The translations under genes and the position numbers were made by a program. The notes beneath the pieces are model-generated. The model saw only the letters and a list, made by a program, of their open reading frames with translations, did not search any database and was not told where the DNA came from. Positions 54,787-63,685 of a stretch of DNA of 64,000 bases are shown one piece after another. How positions within the stretch are numbered: position 1 is the stretch's first letter; each line of letters starts with the position of its first letter. The DNA is from Myroides guanonis. Its GTDB lineage: Bacteria; Bacteroidota; Bacteroidia; Flavobacteriales; Flavobacteriaceae. The stretch spans positions 1 through 64,000 of the forward strand of contig NZ_FORU01000015.1 of assembly GCF_900114085.1 (NCBI RefSeq). The letters run 5' to 3'.

Positions 54787-55863
54787 TTAATGAAGTTTGA
54801 CTCTTGGGTCCAAATAAGCGTAAACAAAGTCTACTAAAACGGTAATGATAACAAAAATTGTAGATATAACTAAAACCGCTCCCATAATCACAGGAAGGTC
54901 TAAAGTATTTAAAGCGTCAACAATTTCTTTTCCTAAGCCATTCCATCCAAATATATACTCTACAAAAACAGCTCCTGCTAACATAGAAGCAAACCAACCT
55001 GATAGTGCAGTTACAACAGGATTTAAAGAGTTTTTAATAGCGTGTTTATACAATACTTGTGCGGTAGAAATTCCTTTCGCTTTCGCTGTTCGGATATAAT
55101 CTTGATTTAGAATTTCTAATAAAGAATTTCTCATTAATTGAATCACAACCCCCAGCGGACGAATACCTAAAACAATTGCTGGTAATATACTGTTTTTAAG
55201 AGCTAGGTAATTACCGTTTCCATAATCATCTACTTCAAATAAACTGCCACTCATAGGTAATTGAGTCCAATCGTGAAGTAGAAAACCAAATATCCAAGCA
55301 AATAGTATAGCACTAAAGAAAGAAGGTAAACTCATCCCGAATGTACTCACAACAGTAATGGTTTTATCAATCCATGTGTGTACATTAAGAGCTGCAATAA
55401 TTCCTAAAAAGACACCTACTAACAAGGCAATTAGTATTGCAAAAACCGCAAGAAAAGCTGTGTTTGGCAATGTTTCATTTATAATAGTACTAACTTTTTT
55501 ACCGTTTTTCTGAAAGCTTTCTCTTAGGTATGGAGGTTTTATAACCAGTTGAATGTTTTGGTTTTTCCAAATAGGGAATTCATTGTATTTTCCAACACTG
55601 CAATACGTAAAGTCTTCAGATTTAAGACTGTGTAGTGAGATAGGAGATAGATCATTCAAATAATATAAATATTGCTTCTCAATTGGTTTGTCAAAACCAA
55701 ACTTCTTTTTCAACAACGCTAATTGCTCTGAGTTTTCATTTTGATCTAACATCATACGAGTAGGATCGCCAGGCAATATATTGAATAACAAAAAAACCAC
55801 AGTTACAACTCCGAAGAGCGTAACTATGGCATAAATTGTTTTTTTAAGTAAGTACGAAAACAA
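54787..55863 (-). CDS. DppB-type ABC transporter permease, without partner genes
   Basis: 358 residues with six membrane helices. It is the oligopeptide/nickel-transporter permease type: FGVVTVVFLLFNILPGDP at the start, the cytoplasmic EAA loop with NQDYIRTAKAKGIS, and YAYLDPRVKLH at the end. A periplasmic insertion after helix 1 makes it longer than E. coli DppB (339). DppC, ATPases and binding protein are not in the window, so they must be elsewhere. It begins 5 bases after the BT_3928 gene. Confidence 0.9.
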   Translation of the reverse strand: MFSYLLKKTIYAIVTLFGVVTVVFLLFNILPGDPTRMMLDQNENSEQLALLKKKFGFDKPIEKQYLYYLNDLSPISLHSLKSEDFTYCSVGKYNEFPIWKNQNIQLVIKPPYLRESFQKNGKKVSTIINETLPNTAFLAVFAILIALLVGVFLGIIAALNVHTWIDKTITVVSTFGMSLPSFFSAILFAWIFGFLLHDWTQLPMSGSLFEVDDYGNGNYLALKNSILPAIVLGIRPLGVVIQLMRNSLLEILNQDYIRTAKAKGISTAQVLYKHAIKNSLNPVVTALSGWFASMLAGAVFVEYIFGWNGLGKEIVDALNTLDLPVIMGAVLVISTIFVIITVLVDFVYAYLDPRVKLH

Positions 55864-55868
55864 GTTAG

Positions 55869-56969
55869 TTATTTTAAAGTAACTAAGTCACGGTCTTTCC
55901 AGTGACGTTTTTCTACTATAGTACCTTTTTCTAGTACAACAATACTAGGGTTAGCTCTTTCTATGGTTTTGATAGTGGTTCCATCACAGCTATAGTAATC
56001 AAAAGGCAGATCGTATTTTTTAACAACAGCTTCATAGATGTCTGGTGTTGAGGCAGTAAGTCCGATTACTTTATAGCCTTTTTGAGTAGCTTTGTTTGAA
56101 AAATCTTTCATAACAGCTAATCCTTCAGCATCTGATCTGTTTAAGTCATATGTTGTTATTATGATTAGTTTAGGCTCTTCCATCATTTCTTCTAAATAAC
56201 TATCACCGTCTTTTTCAATTGTAAAGTCGTGAATAGCTGGTTGAAAACCTTCAGAAATCAAACGATCTTCTCTGCCTACAAACGTTGCGTTAGCAGGTAA
56301 GTTCGCTAATTCTTTATCTGAAAAGCGTTTGTCTTGACCATCAACATTGTAAATAAAAGTAATCTCATATTCAGATTTTGGAGCACCTTCTGGTATTTCC
56401 ATATCTTTAGTAATATTTGTTCCTAATTTATAGGCTCTAAAATCTTTAATAGGTAAGTGATTTAAAACCCAATATCCCATAAAGCTACATAGAGCCAATG
56501 TTACAAGTAATATTATTCCAGAAATACTATTATTGAAAAGAGGCTTGATAAATTTGCGGTTAAAAATCAGAATAGATATAAAAATTAAAAGAATAACATC
56601 TTTTGAAAAAGAACCCCATGGAGTTAATGGAATTGCATCTCCAAAACAACCACAATCTGTCACCTTATTAAAATAAGCGGAGTAGAAAGTTAGAAACGTA
56701 AAGAAAACGATCATTAAGAAGAGTAGGGTAAGCGTTAGTTTTCTCTTGAAACCTATTAGCAACGCAACACCTAATAGAACTTCTGCGATTACTACTATTA
56801 AAGCAATAGAAAGTGCATGAGGCTCAAAGATTGGCATATTTAATACTCCTTCTGAAAAGTATTCTTCAAGTTTAAAAGAGAACCCTATTGGGTCGTTTAG
56901 TTTAACTAAACCAGAAATTATAAAAAGGACTCCAACGATGAGTCTTGACAAATTTGTAATAATTTTCAT
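55869..56969 (-). CDS. BT_3928 family protein (DoxX-like with thioredoxin-fold end)
   Basis: 366 residues. The N-terminal part (1-175) has about five helices resembling DoxX/MauE (LSRLIVGVLFIISGLVKLNDP, TDCGCFGDAIPLTPW), with a Cys pair C106-C108 region (DCGCFGD). The C-terminal part (about 185-366) is a thioredoxin-like fold without a CxxC motif. The family is Bacteroidota-specific; its role is unknown, a thiol or quinone link is inferred from the MauE-like part. It follows DUF1599 by 7 bases. Confidence 0.85.
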   Translation of the reverse strand: MKIITNLSRLIVGVLFIISGLVKLNDPIGFSFKLEEYFSEGVLNMPIFEPHALSIALIVVIAEVLLGVALLIGFKRKLTLTLLFLMIVFFTFLTFYSAYFNKVTDCGCFGDAIPLTPWGSFSKDVILLIFISILIFNRKFIKPLFNNSISGIILLVTLALCSFMGYWVLNHLPIKDFRAYKLGTNITKDMEIPEGAPKSEYEITFIYNVDGQDKRFSDKELANLPANATFVGREDRLISEGFQPAIHDFTIEKDGDSYLEEMMEEPKLIIITTYDLNRSDAEGLAVMKDFSNKATQKGYKVIGLTASTPDIYEAVVKKYDLPFDYYSCDGTTIKTIERANPSIVVLEKGTIVEKRHWKDRDLVTLK

Positions 56970-56976
56970 ATTGATA

Positions 56977-57525
56977 TTATTTGTTGTTTGGATAATCTAA
57001 AAGGATAAGTGAGAATACAGCATAATTTAGCATGTCTTGATAATTAGCGTCTATTCCTTCTGAAACCAAAGTTTTTCCCTGGTTATCTTCGATTTGTTTT
57101 ACTCTCAATAATTTTTGAAGAATTAGGTCGGTAAGTGAGTTTACTCTCATATCTCGCCAAGCTTCACCATAATCATGGTTTTTATTTTCCATCAAAGATT
57201 TAGTGATTGCTACTTTCTCATCATAGAGTTGTAGTGCCTCTTCTAAATTAAGATCAGGTTGATTAACAACTCCCTTGTCTAACTGAATAAGTGCCATAAC
57301 ACAATAGTTGATGATACCTATAAATTCAGAAGTTTCATCTTCATCCACTTTTCGAACTGAGTTCTCTTGTAATCCTCTAATTCGTTGCGCTTTAATAAAG
57401 ATTTGGTCTGTCAAAGAAGGCAATCTTAGAATGCGCCATGCTGGACCGTAGTCTTTCATTTTTTTTTCAAATAGCGCTCGACAAACTGCAATTACTTGGT
57501 CGAATTCAGTGGAAGTCCTCTTCAT
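56977..57525 (-). CDS. DUF1599 domain protein
   Basis: 182 residues, helical, with two similar halves: KKMKDYGPAWRILRLPSLTDQIFIKAQRI and MENKNHDYGEAWRDMRVNSLTDLILQKLLR (cores DYGPAWR and DYGEAWR). This internal duplication is the mark of DUF1599, whose fold may relate to MazG-like nucleotide pyrophosphohydrolases; the activity is not known. First gene of the unit with BT_3928 and the permease; divergent from folP. Confidence 0.88.
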   Translation of the reverse strand: MKRTSTEFDQVIAVCRALFEKKMKDYGPAWRILRLPSLTDQIFIKAQRIRGLQENSVRKVDEDETSEFIGIINYCVMALIQLDKGVVNQPDLNLEEALQLYDEKVAITKSLMENKNHDYGEAWRDMRVNSLTDLILQKLLRVKQIEDNQGKTLVSEGIDANYQDMLNYAVFSLILLDYPNNK

Positions 57526-57554
57526 TTCTTTTATATTTGTGGAAATAATTTCTT

Positions 57555-57562
57555 CAAAAATA
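57555..57562 (-). promoter_or_regulatory. -7 element of the DUF1599 operon
   Basis: Minus-strand TATTTTTG, an exact TAnnTTTG match, 29 bases before the ATG. Confidence 0.55.
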
Positions 57563-57629
57563 ACAATAAAGTCAAATTATTAAAACTATAGCCATTAATA
57601 ATATGGAAATATAGGTTAAATAAAATAAT

Positions 57630-58460
57630 ATGAGTGAGTTTACAATCAATTGCAAAGGAAAATTAGTTGAGTTAGATACTCCTAAAGTTATGGGAATCCT
57701 AAATATAACACCTAATTCTTTCTATGATGGAGGTCGTTATAAGAGCGATTCAGACTTTCTTAAGCAAGCCGAAACCATGTTTGTAGATGGCGCGACTTTC
57801 TTAGATTTAGGCGCTTATTCCTCGAAACCCAATGCTGAATTTGTATCTGTTGAAGAAGAAGCACAACGCTTGTTACCTGTTTTAGAATTGTTGTTAAAAG
57901 AATTTCCTGATGCACTTATTTCTATAGATACATTTAGAGCAGATGTTGCTAAAAAAGCAATCAACAGTGGAGCTGCAATAATAAATGATATATCAGGGGG
58001 AATGTTAGATTCTAATATGTTGCAAACCGTAGGGGAATTGGGAGTACCTTATATTATGATGCATATGAGAGGGACACCTAATACCATGCAACAGTTCACT
58101 CAATACACAAATCTGATCAACGATATCTTATATTATTTCTCTGAACGTATTTCTTCTGCTAGAAGTTACAATATTAAAGATATTATCATTGACCCAGGTT
58201 TTGGTTTTTCTAAAACCTTAGACCAAAATTATGAGTTGATGCAAAAGATGGAATTGTTCTCAATTTTAGAATTGCCTTTATTAGTGGGTATTTCGAGAAA
58301 ATCAATGATATATAAATTACTAGGAACGACTCCTAAAGAAGCTTTAAATGGTACAACTGTCTTAAATACTATTTCTTTACAGAAAGGAGCTAAAATACTT
58401 CGAGTACACGATGTAAAAGAAGCCGTTGAAACCTTACAAATTTTAAATAAAATACTATGA
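57630..58460 (+). CDS. folP: Dihydropteroate synthase
   Basis: 276 residues. It joins p-aminobenzoate to the pterin diphosphate in folate synthesis and is the sulfonamide target. The signatures are MGILNITPNSFYDGG (pterin loop 1), LDLGAYSSKPNA (loop 2, where SSKPN replaces the common STRPG), SIDTFRADVAKKAI, MMHMRGTP and DPGFGFSKT, then GISRKSM. It overlaps the next gene by 4 bases (ATGA). Confidence 0.96.
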   Translation: MSEFTINCKGKLVELDTPKVMGILNITPNSFYDGGRYKSDSDFLKQAETMFVDGATFLDLGAYSSKPNAEFVSVEEEAQRLLPVLELLLKEFPDALISIDTFRADVAKKAINSGAAIINDISGGMLDSNMLQTVGELGVPYIMMHMRGTPNTMQQFTQYTNLINDILYYFSERISSARSYNIKDIIIDPGFGFSKTLDQNYELMQKMELFSILELPLLVGISRKSMIYKLLGTTPKEALNGTTVLNTISLQKGAKILRVHDVKEAVETLQILNKIL

Positions 58461-59065
58461 AAAAATTAGCATTGCTAGTAGGTAGTTTGGTGTTATTATC
58501 ATCTTGCAATAAGAACTCTATGGAACTTTCAAGAGCCTCTTATACAGTAATAGATAATATAGAAGATCATTCTCCTATCTATTTTGAGGTAAATAAAGAA
58601 CATTCAGACTCTTTAATTGTGAATAAGAATAATGTGGTTTCTGGAACTAACTTTATACTTTCGGTTTCAAGAGATCTAAATCTAGAGACAGTATTAAAAG
58701 AAAGTCAAAAAATTAAAGAAGATAAATACAAAGATAAAGTGCATCCCGATTCTAAAGGAATCTTTTTTAGTTATGCAGATACCTTACATAAAAACTTAGC
58801 GTTTTTTCCGATCAAAAATATTGAGTTTGCCTTTTTAAGACCACAGAATATTGATAATCTATTGTATATGAATGCTTCTAAAGATTTGTTCTTTGAAACC
58901 AAACCTGTTGAAAGAGAAGGATTGAAAGAGTTGTTAAAGCAGAGAGCAGATGTACAATTAGGGTTTAGTAAATCATTAAACTTCGAAAGTTATCTTCAAT
59001 TGAGAGTTTTTCTAGAAGAGAATGATTTAGATGGTAAATTTGAAGCTGTTGATATGGTTTATTAA
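58457..59065 (+). CDS. Hypothetical lipoprotein cotranscribed with folP
   Basis: 202 residues. Lipoprotein signal MKKLALLVGSLVLLSSC. The mature part is mixed alpha/beta with no motif I recognise. Its ATG overlaps the folP stop codon by four bases, so it is translated with folP. In many Bacteroidota folP is followed by a diadenylate cyclase gene; this lipoprotein takes that place here. Function unknown. Confidence 0.75.
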   Translation: MKKLALLVGSLVLLSSCNKNSMELSRASYTVIDNIEDHSPIYFEVNKEHSDSLIVNKNNVVSGTNFILSVSRDLNLETVLKESQKIKEDKYKDKVHPDSKGIFFSYADTLHKNLAFFPIKNIEFAFLRPQNIDNLLYMNASKDLFFETKPVEREGLKELLKQRADVQLGFSKSLNFESYLQLRVFLEENDLDGKFEAVDMVY

Positions 59066-59084
59066 ATGAAATTTAAATTTTATT

Positions 59085-59118
59085 AAAAGCCCAAGCTAAT
59101 TAGCTTGGGCTTTTTTTA
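59085..59118 (+). terminator. Terminator of the folP operon
   Basis: AAAGCCCAAGCTA pairs with TAGCTTGGGCTTT, then a T-run. Apart from it and the promoter at 59344 I see nothing in the 59066-59380 gap. Confidence 0.9.
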
Positions 59119-59343
59119 TGGTGTTATGTGAAATGTTGTAGCGCTCATCCTTCTCAATTTCTTGTGTTTACTTCGTTTGTAATCAATACAGTAGTTTTTT
59201 ATCGTTTTTATATAATAGGGATTTTAGAAAAACAATTCGATGTTTTCTTCATTGTAATTGACTTCTTGTTGATTTATTAATATTAGGTTTTTATGATAAA
59301 GATTTCGTAAAGCAGGTTTAACGGTCAGGTTTTTTAATACCGA

Positions 59344-59351
59344 TATGTTTG
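59344..59351 (+). promoter_or_regulatory. -7 element of the PhoX-like gene
   Basis: TATGTTTG is an exact TAnnTTTG match, 29 bases before the ATG at 59381. Confidence 0.55.
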
Positions 59352-59380
59352 CCATGTAAAAACTAAACAAAATATTAAAA

Positions 59381-60898
59381 ATGAAAATCAACAAGACTTT
59401 ATCAATTTGGGCAATGAGTGTTGTCCTTGCGGGAATGAGCGTTAGCTGTAATAACGATGATCCGTCAACTTCTAAAGATGATCCGACAAAAGAAGATCCT
59501 ACAACACCTCCAGTTCAAAATAATCCAGTGACTTTAGCAAATCACTCAAAAACACCAGCCTTTGTCTTTGCGATGCCTGGGTTTGATAAATTGGAGATAT
59601 TTTCATTGATTTCAAGTGAAGATAAGTTAAAAGATTCACCAGAATTCGTTTTTGGAGGACAGCCTGATGGTGCAGGATTTATGAAAAATCCAAACGGAGA
59701 AGGATACCTAATGATTACAAATCACGAAATCATGCAATCGGTATCAAGAGTCTATTTAGACAAAACATTCAAACCGGTAAAAGGAGATTATATTGTTGAT
59801 GGTATTGGTGGAATTACGAGACTTTGTTCAGCTACTCTAGCACAACCTCAAATTCACGGTTTCGGACCTGTATTTTTAACAGCAGGTGAATCTGGGGAAG
59901 AGAGTATGGTTCATGCTATAGATCCATTGGGTTCTACAGATTTAAAGTCATCTACTGACAGAGTACTACCAGCACTTGGAAAAGCAAGTATGGAGAATGC
60001 AGTGCCTTTACCAATGGACGTTTCAAACGGTAAAACATTAGTTTTAATAGGAGAGGACCAAGGTTATGGTTCAGGACATCAAAGTGCAGGACAGTTGTTG
60101 ATGTATGTTGGAGAAAGAGGAGATTTACAAAACGGAAAGTTATATGCTTTAAAGAGAAAATCTGGAGGTTATACGGAAATGGATATGACCAAAGGAAATG
60201 AATATGATGTTGAATTTGTTGAGATTCCAGATGCGAAGAACTTAACAGGTGCTCAAATCAATCAAAAGAATATGGATTTAGGGGTAATTCGATTTTCACG
60301 TGTTGAAGATGTTGATTACCGCAAAGGAGCTGCTAAAGGAAACGAAATTTATTTTACAGCTACAGGTCAGGCAAGTGGTGGAAATCCTGTTGCAGGTTAC
60401 ACTATGTGGGGACGCGTGTATAAGTTAGTGCTTGATAAGAATGGAATGTTAACTGGTAAATTGTCTGTTGCCGCTGAAGGGGATAGTAATCCTGGACACA
60501 ATTTAATTAACCCAGATAATCTTTGCGTTACAGAGAACTACGTTTATATTCAAGAAGATGGAGATTCTTACTATGCTGATGCGAAACACGATTCGTATAT
60601 CTGGCAATACAAAATGGCTGACGGTAGTTATAAACCATGGTTGAATATGAAACACAACAGAGAAGATAGTCAATGGCAAGCAAATTACAATCAATCTGGT
60701 AATTTACAGAAATTTGGTTCATGGGAATTTGGTGCTATGGAGGATATCTCTGATTTGGTAGGAATTCCGAATACATTCTCTGTTAATATTCACTCTCACA
60801 CTTGGCAAAGTGATGCATTCAAAGATGCTGATAAAGCAGGTGTGAATACGAATAAAGAAGGAGGGCAGGTTGTCATCATTCGAAATGTAGAGAAATAA
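59381..60898 (+). CDS. DUF839/PhoX-like lipoprotein
   Basis: 505 residues. Lipoprotein signal with VSC followed by NNDDPS, an acidic surface-export-like signal, and a Pro/Thr/Asp-rich linker to about 45. The body has features of DUF839/PhoX beta-propellers: TNHEIMQSVSRVYLD, GEDQGYGSGHQSAGQLLMYVGE, PDNLCVTENYVYIQEDGD. PhoX enzymes are calcium-iron phosphatases, but the active-site set is only partly visible, so phosphatase activity is uncertain. No twin-arginine signal is present, unlike typical PhoX. The di-haem peroxidase gene follows after a terminator. Confidence 0.7.
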   Translation: MKINKTLSIWAMSVVLAGMSVSCNNDDPSTSKDDPTKEDPTTPPVQNNPVTLANHSKTPAFVFAMPGFDKLEIFSLISSEDKLKDSPEFVFGGQPDGAGFMKNPNGEGYLMITNHEIMQSVSRVYLDKTFKPVKGDYIVDGIGGITRLCSATLAQPQIHGFGPVFLTAGESGEESMVHAIDPLGSTDLKSSTDRVLPALGKASMENAVPLPMDVSNGKTLVLIGEDQGYGSGHQSAGQLLMYVGERGDLQNGKLYALKRKSGGYTEMDMTKGNEYDVEFVEIPDAKNLTGAQINQKNMDLGVIRFSRVEDVDYRKGAAKGNEIYFTATGQASGGNPVAGYTMWGRVYKLVLDKNGMLTGKLSVAAEGDSNPGHNLINPDNLCVTENYVYIQEDGDSYYADAKHDSYIWQYKMADGSYKPWLNMKHNREDSQWQANYNQSGNLQKFGSWEFGAMEDISDLVGIPNTFSVNIHSHTWQSDAFKDADKAGVNTNKEGGQVVIIRNVEK

Positions 60899-60914
60899 TA
60901 TACTAATTTTTAAT

Positions 60915-60959
60915 AACCTCAAAAACTGATAGTAGAAACCAGTTTTTGAGGTTTTTTTA
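60915..60959 (+). terminator. Strong hairpin and T-run directly before the peroxidase start codon
   Basis: AACCTCAAAAACTG (60915-60928) pairs perfectly with 60940-60953, followed by T7. It ends 6 bases before the ATG at 60965, leaving no space for a promoter between. Confidence 0.85.
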
Positions 60960-60964
60960 TACCT

Positions 60965-62758
60965 ATGCTAAACATCAAGAATTTTTCGCTTTTAATAGTT
61001 TTAACCTCTTTTATAATAGGGTGTAATAAGACAACAAGTGATTATAAAGACATTTCTAATTCGAACTATCTAATAGTACAAGTAGATTCTTTAAGCAAAC
61101 CAATAGACGAACTAATCATTGCAATTGAGCAAAAATCTGATAGCACTTCCATTAGAAACTATTTTATTGAAAGTAGAGAAGCTTATAAAAAAATAGAATG
61201 GGCTGTTTCTTATTTTCTACCCCATACGGCTAGTGCTATAAATGGCCCAGCTCTGGATAAACTAGATTTAGACGAAAATAAATTCATTCCAGCAGAAGGT
61301 TTTCAAAAAGTAGAGGAGTTACTTTTTCCAGAAATTGATAAAGAAGGGTTCTCAGAATTACTGATTCATGCTCGCAAATTGAAAAATGCAGTCAATGGAA
61401 TTAGAAAGAATTTTGAAGTAATAACTATTTCAGATGCAATGGCTTTAGAAGCATTAAAATTGGAGGTTTTTCAGATAACGACCTTGGGAATAACTGGCTT
61501 TGATACACCGGCAAGTAGACTTCAGTTTGTGGAAGCAACAGCTAGTTTACAAGGGATTAAAGATTTTATAAATACTAAAGAAGAATGGAAATCCACCAAA
61601 GCATTTGTTGCTATCAATACGTTACTTGAAAAGTCAATTCACATTTTGCAATCGAGTCCATCAAAGAATGATTTTAATTATTTAGGATTTATAATAGAGA
61701 ATTTAGTTCCTTTAAGCCGACAAGTTGTAGCATTGCAAAAAGAACTAAAAATCCCATTTCTAGAATATAATCAAGCAATCAAAGGAGAGATAGGTTCTTT
61801 GTTTGAAGAGAATGCCATTAATATCAATTCTTTTTTACCGGACAGTAGTTATTATGCAACACCTGCAAAAATAGCATTGGGGAAGGAATTGTTTTTTGAT
61901 AAGAAACTCTCTAAAAATGGAGACCGCAATTGCGCTTCTTGTCATCATCCAGAAAAAGCTTTTACAGATGGATTAAAAACATCTTTAGACTTAGCTGGTA
62001 AGCCTCTTCAAAGAAATGCTCTTTCTCTAAACTATGCTGCATATTATCACGGACAGTTTTGGGATATGCGAAGTGTGACTTTAGAAAGTCAATCATCGGA
62101 TGTTATCACTAACGTTGATGAAATGCATGGAAATATGGAGGATATAGTTGAACATTTGAATAAAGATGAGGTTTATAGTGCTAGTTTTAAAAAAGTTTTT
62201 AATACTACTAAACCTATCGAGGTAAAACAATTAGAGAATGCGCTTGCTTCTTATGTTCGTTCATTGGCAGTTTTCAAATCTCGTTTCGACTTGTATATGA
62301 GAGGTGATTATACTCAATTATCAGATCAAGAAAAGCGTGGGTTTAATTTGTTTGTAGGAAAAGGGCAATGTGCAACTTGTCATTTCATACCTGTATTTAA
62401 TGGTACAGTTTCCCCTTATTTTAGGAGTTCTGAGCAAGAGATATTGGGTGTGCCAAAAGATATAGCAGGAACGGAATTAGATTCAGATTTAGGTCGTTAT
62501 GTGTTTAATACAGATCTCGAACAACTAAAACATTCTTTCAAAACACCTACTTTAAGAAATATAAATGAAAGTGGTCCATATATGCACAATGGTGTTTACA
62601 ATACTTTAGAGGAAGTTATGGATTTCTATAATAAAGGTGGGGGTATTGGTTTAGGATTGGAAGTAGAGAATCAAACACTACCTGATGCACCATTGGATTT
62701 GACTGATGAAGAAATGAATGCGATTATCGCTTTTATGAAAGCGTTGAGTGATTCATAG
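60965..62758 (+). CDS. Di-haem cytochrome c peroxidase family lipoprotein with imelysin-like N-terminus
   Basis: 597 residues. Lipobox FIIGC gives an envelope lipoprotein and fixes the start. Residues about 40-265 are helical and resemble an imelysin-like domain (REAYKKIEWAVSYF, EGFQKVEELLFPE). Residues about 295-597 are the MauG/CcpA type with two c-haem sites, CASCH and CATCH, and the usual PTLRNI...GPYMHNG segment. It may reduce peroxide or modify a partner protein. It probably works with the DUF839 protein encoded upstream, whose transcript must read through the hairpin at 60915. Confidence 0.87.
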   Translation: MLNIKNFSLLIVLTSFIIGCNKTTSDYKDISNSNYLIVQVDSLSKPIDELIIAIEQKSDSTSIRNYFIESREAYKKIEWAVSYFLPHTASAINGPALDKLDLDENKFIPAEGFQKVEELLFPEIDKEGFSELLIHARKLKNAVNGIRKNFEVITISDAMALEALKLEVFQITTLGITGFDTPASRLQFVEATASLQGIKDFINTKEEWKSTKAFVAINTLLEKSIHILQSSPSKNDFNYLGFIIENLVPLSRQVVALQKELKIPFLEYNQAIKGEIGSLFEENAININSFLPDSSYYATPAKIALGKELFFDKKLSKNGDRNCASCHHPEKAFTDGLKTSLDLAGKPLQRNALSLNYAAYYHGQFWDMRSVTLESQSSDVITNVDEMHGNMEDIVEHLNKDEVYSASFKKVFNTTKPIEVKQLENALASYVRSLAVFKSRFDLYMRGDYTQLSDQEKRGFNLFVGKGQCATCHFIPVFNGTVSPYFRSSEQEILGVPKDIAGTELDSDLGRYVFNTDLEQLKHSFKTPTLRNINESGPYMHNGVYNTLEEVMDFYNKGGGIGLGLEVENQTLPDAPLDLTDEEMNAIIAFMKALSDS

Positions 62759-62780
62759 AGAAAATAATAAATAGTTAATT

Positions 62781-62816
62781 AAAAAGCCTTGTGTAGAGAT
62801 ATACAAGGCTTTTTTA
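62781..62816. terminator. Bidirectional terminator between the peroxidase and DsrE-like genes
   Basis: AAAAAGCCTTGT pairs with ACAAGGCTTTTT; A- and T-runs on both sides serve convergent genes. Confidence 0.85.
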
Positions 62817-62833
62817 ATTGGGATGAAATCTTA

Positions 62834-63274
62834 TTAAAGTTCAATGGTTTTGAAACCATCATCTTGTAAGCCCCATAAATATTGAAATCCATTAGGAGTA
62901 AAATAAATACTTGGGTGAAAATCTTGGTGATGTAAGTTGTGTTTTTTCATTGCTGATTCACAAACTACTATTTTAATGTCATAGGAAGTCGCTTTTTCAA
63001 TCAAAGGTATAAGTTCTTGGTTTGTAAGTAGTTCTTTAACCACTGGTCCAATTAAAACAATCTCATATTTAATTTGACTACTTTGTTCTTTAAAACTAAT
63101 GCCACTATTAATTGCTCCCATAAGATAGCTGGCTTTATCAACTAAGAGAGCATATTTACCTTCTTTTTGAATAGGATATTCCAATGTTCTTTCCTCGATG
63201 GATTGAGCATTCATAGAAGTAATTGGAAGGAGATTTAAAGTGAGTAAAAAAGCAATATGTTTAATTTTAATCAT
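62834..63274 (-). CDS. Exported DsrE-like protein
   Basis: 146 residues with a signal peptide (MIKIKHIAFLLTLNLLPITSMNAQ). The body (about 40-146) matches the DsrE/DsrF fold: YALLVDKASYLMGAINSG, YEIVLIGPVVKELL, then IKIVVCESAMKKHNL with one conserved Cys. DsrE relatives carry sulfur in the cytoplasm; this exported branch has no proven role. It starts 2 bases after the thioredoxin gene, so a thiol link is plausible. Confidence 0.8.
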   Translation of the reverse strand: MIKIKHIAFLLTLNLLPITSMNAQSIEERTLEYPIQKEGKYALLVDKASYLMGAINSGISFKEQSSQIKYEIVLIGPVVKELLTNQELIPLIEKATSYDIKIVVCESAMKKHNLHHQDFHPSIYFTPNGFQYLWGLQDDGFKTIEL

Positions 63275-63276
63275 GA

Positions 63277-63570
63277 TTATAAATGTTGTTTAATAATTTG
63301 TTCTAGTTCATTGGAAGGAAATACGCCAGATTGTTTCCATTTCTGCTCTCCATTTTTAAAAAGCATAAGTGTTGGTACACTGCGGATATTATAAGCAGCA
63401 GCAACAGCTGGGTTTTTGTCCACATCTATTTTTATAATAGAGGCTTGATCTCCTATTTTTTGTTTTAATTCATCTAATATAGGAGCTTGTGTTTTACATG
63501 GACCACACCAAGTAGCAAAAAAATCTACGAGAATAGGCTTGTCTTGATTTATGATTTCTTGAAATGTCAT
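63277..63570 (-). CDS. trxA: Thioredoxin
   Basis: 97 residues, slightly shorter than E. coli Trx (109). Active site WCGPC in [14 protein letters not shown]; cis-Pro in [10 protein letters not shown] (here [14 protein letters not shown]); C-terminal helix [10 protein letters not shown] cytoplasmic disulfide reductase. First gene of a two-gene unit with the exported DsrE-like protein. The upstream 115 bases hold no clear -7 element. Confidence 0.93.
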   Translation of the reverse strand: MTFQEIINQDKPILVDFFATWCGPCKTQAPILDELKQKIGDQASIIKIDVDKNPAVAAAYNIRSVPTLMLFKNGEQKWKQSGVFPSNELEQIIKQHL

Positions 63571-63685
63571 AGTAGTTGTTATTTTAAACTTAGAAGATTA
63601 GAGTAAGATAATAAATCAAAAAGATATTAATAGCTTTCTTTAATAAAAACTCTAATAATTTGCTTTTTTTAAAGATGTATATATG

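Noticed and set aside
59381..60898. Confident assignment as alkaline phosphatase PhoX
   Set aside because: No twin-arginine signal and only part of the expected active-site pattern; kept as DUF839/PhoX-like.
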